This document shows, piece after piece, positions 5,361-5,421 of a DNA stretch of 5,421 nt. A program made the position numbers and the translations under genes. The notes beneath the pieces were generated by a model, which worked only from the letters and a program-made list of their open reading frames with translations, made no database searches and was not told the origin of the DNA. Within the stretch, counting starts at the first letter, position 1, and every line of letters begins with the position of its first letter. Origin of the DNA: a candidate division TA06 bacterium (GTDB lineage: Bacteria; Hydrothermota; DG-26; E44-bin18; JADFOU01); contig JADFOU010000101.1 in the NCBI GenBank assembly GCA_022562655.1, forward strand, positions 1,933-7,353, given 5' to 3'.

Positions 5361-5421
5361 TTTTAAACTATTTTCTATGTGAGATTATGATCCAATAAAA
5401 TTATCCGGAAATTTTGGAATC
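5361..5421. other. AT-rich upstream region with no firm promoter
   Basis: This stretch upstream of the TPR-like gene is AT-rich. A 7-bp inverted pair, GGATCAT (5355-5361) and ATGATCC (5387-5393), is separated by 25 bases and partly overlaps the ACAGGAT array. I see no convincing -35/-10 pair or -24/-12 site, so the operon promoter may lie beyond the window. Confidence 0.4.

Noticed and set aside
5355..5393. GGATCAT/ATGATCC inverted pair as a terminator or operator
   Set aside because: Arms of 7 bp with a 25-base AT-rich loop and no U-run are weak evidence and could occur by chance.

Overview
The window holds five protein genes, all read from the minus strand, so the gene order runs from the high coordinates to the low ones. 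They are a membrane-anchored TPR-like protein (5316 to 4474), a prepilin peptidase (4449 to 3553), a sigma-54 enhancer-binding activator without a receiver domain (3390 to 2428), a stand-alone receiver-domain protein (2265 to 1897), and a secreted seven-bladed beta-propeller protein (1715 down to the window edge, incomplete). No RNA gene, transposase or CRISPR array is visible. The few non-coding stretches are all shorter than 200 bases.

The organism is probably a Gram-negative (diderm), environmental bacterium that uses sigma-54. The evidence is a prepilin peptidase, an NtrC-class activator, two good -24/-12 promoters and a Sec-exported propeller protein. A triplicated ACAGGAT element and an in-frame 15-bp minisatellite resemble the short tandem repeats I associate with Nitrospirota, Deltaproteobacteria and similar lineages. 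This is an impression from memory, and I cannot fix the phylum.

First block (5421 to 3553): a TPR-like protein whose C-terminus resembles a type II secretion pseudopilin tail lies 24 bases upstream of a prepilin peptidase. This suggests a type IV pilus or type II secretion locus. The peptidase has both catalytic aspartates and a four-cysteine zinc motif, but carries a 15-bp tandem repeat within a loop.

Second block (3552 to 1): the activator has a textbook sigma-70 promoter (TTGACA, 17 bp, TATATT). The receiver gene and the propeller gene each have a sigma-54 promoter (GG-N10-GC), the first a perfect consensus match. Candidate activator-binding repeats lie upstream of each. The simplest reading is a small regulatory circuit: a constitutively made activator drives its separated receiver partner and an exported propeller protein through sigma-54. 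The activator and receiver look like an NtrC-type regulator split into two genes. That they act together, and that this activator uses these two promoters, is inference from position.
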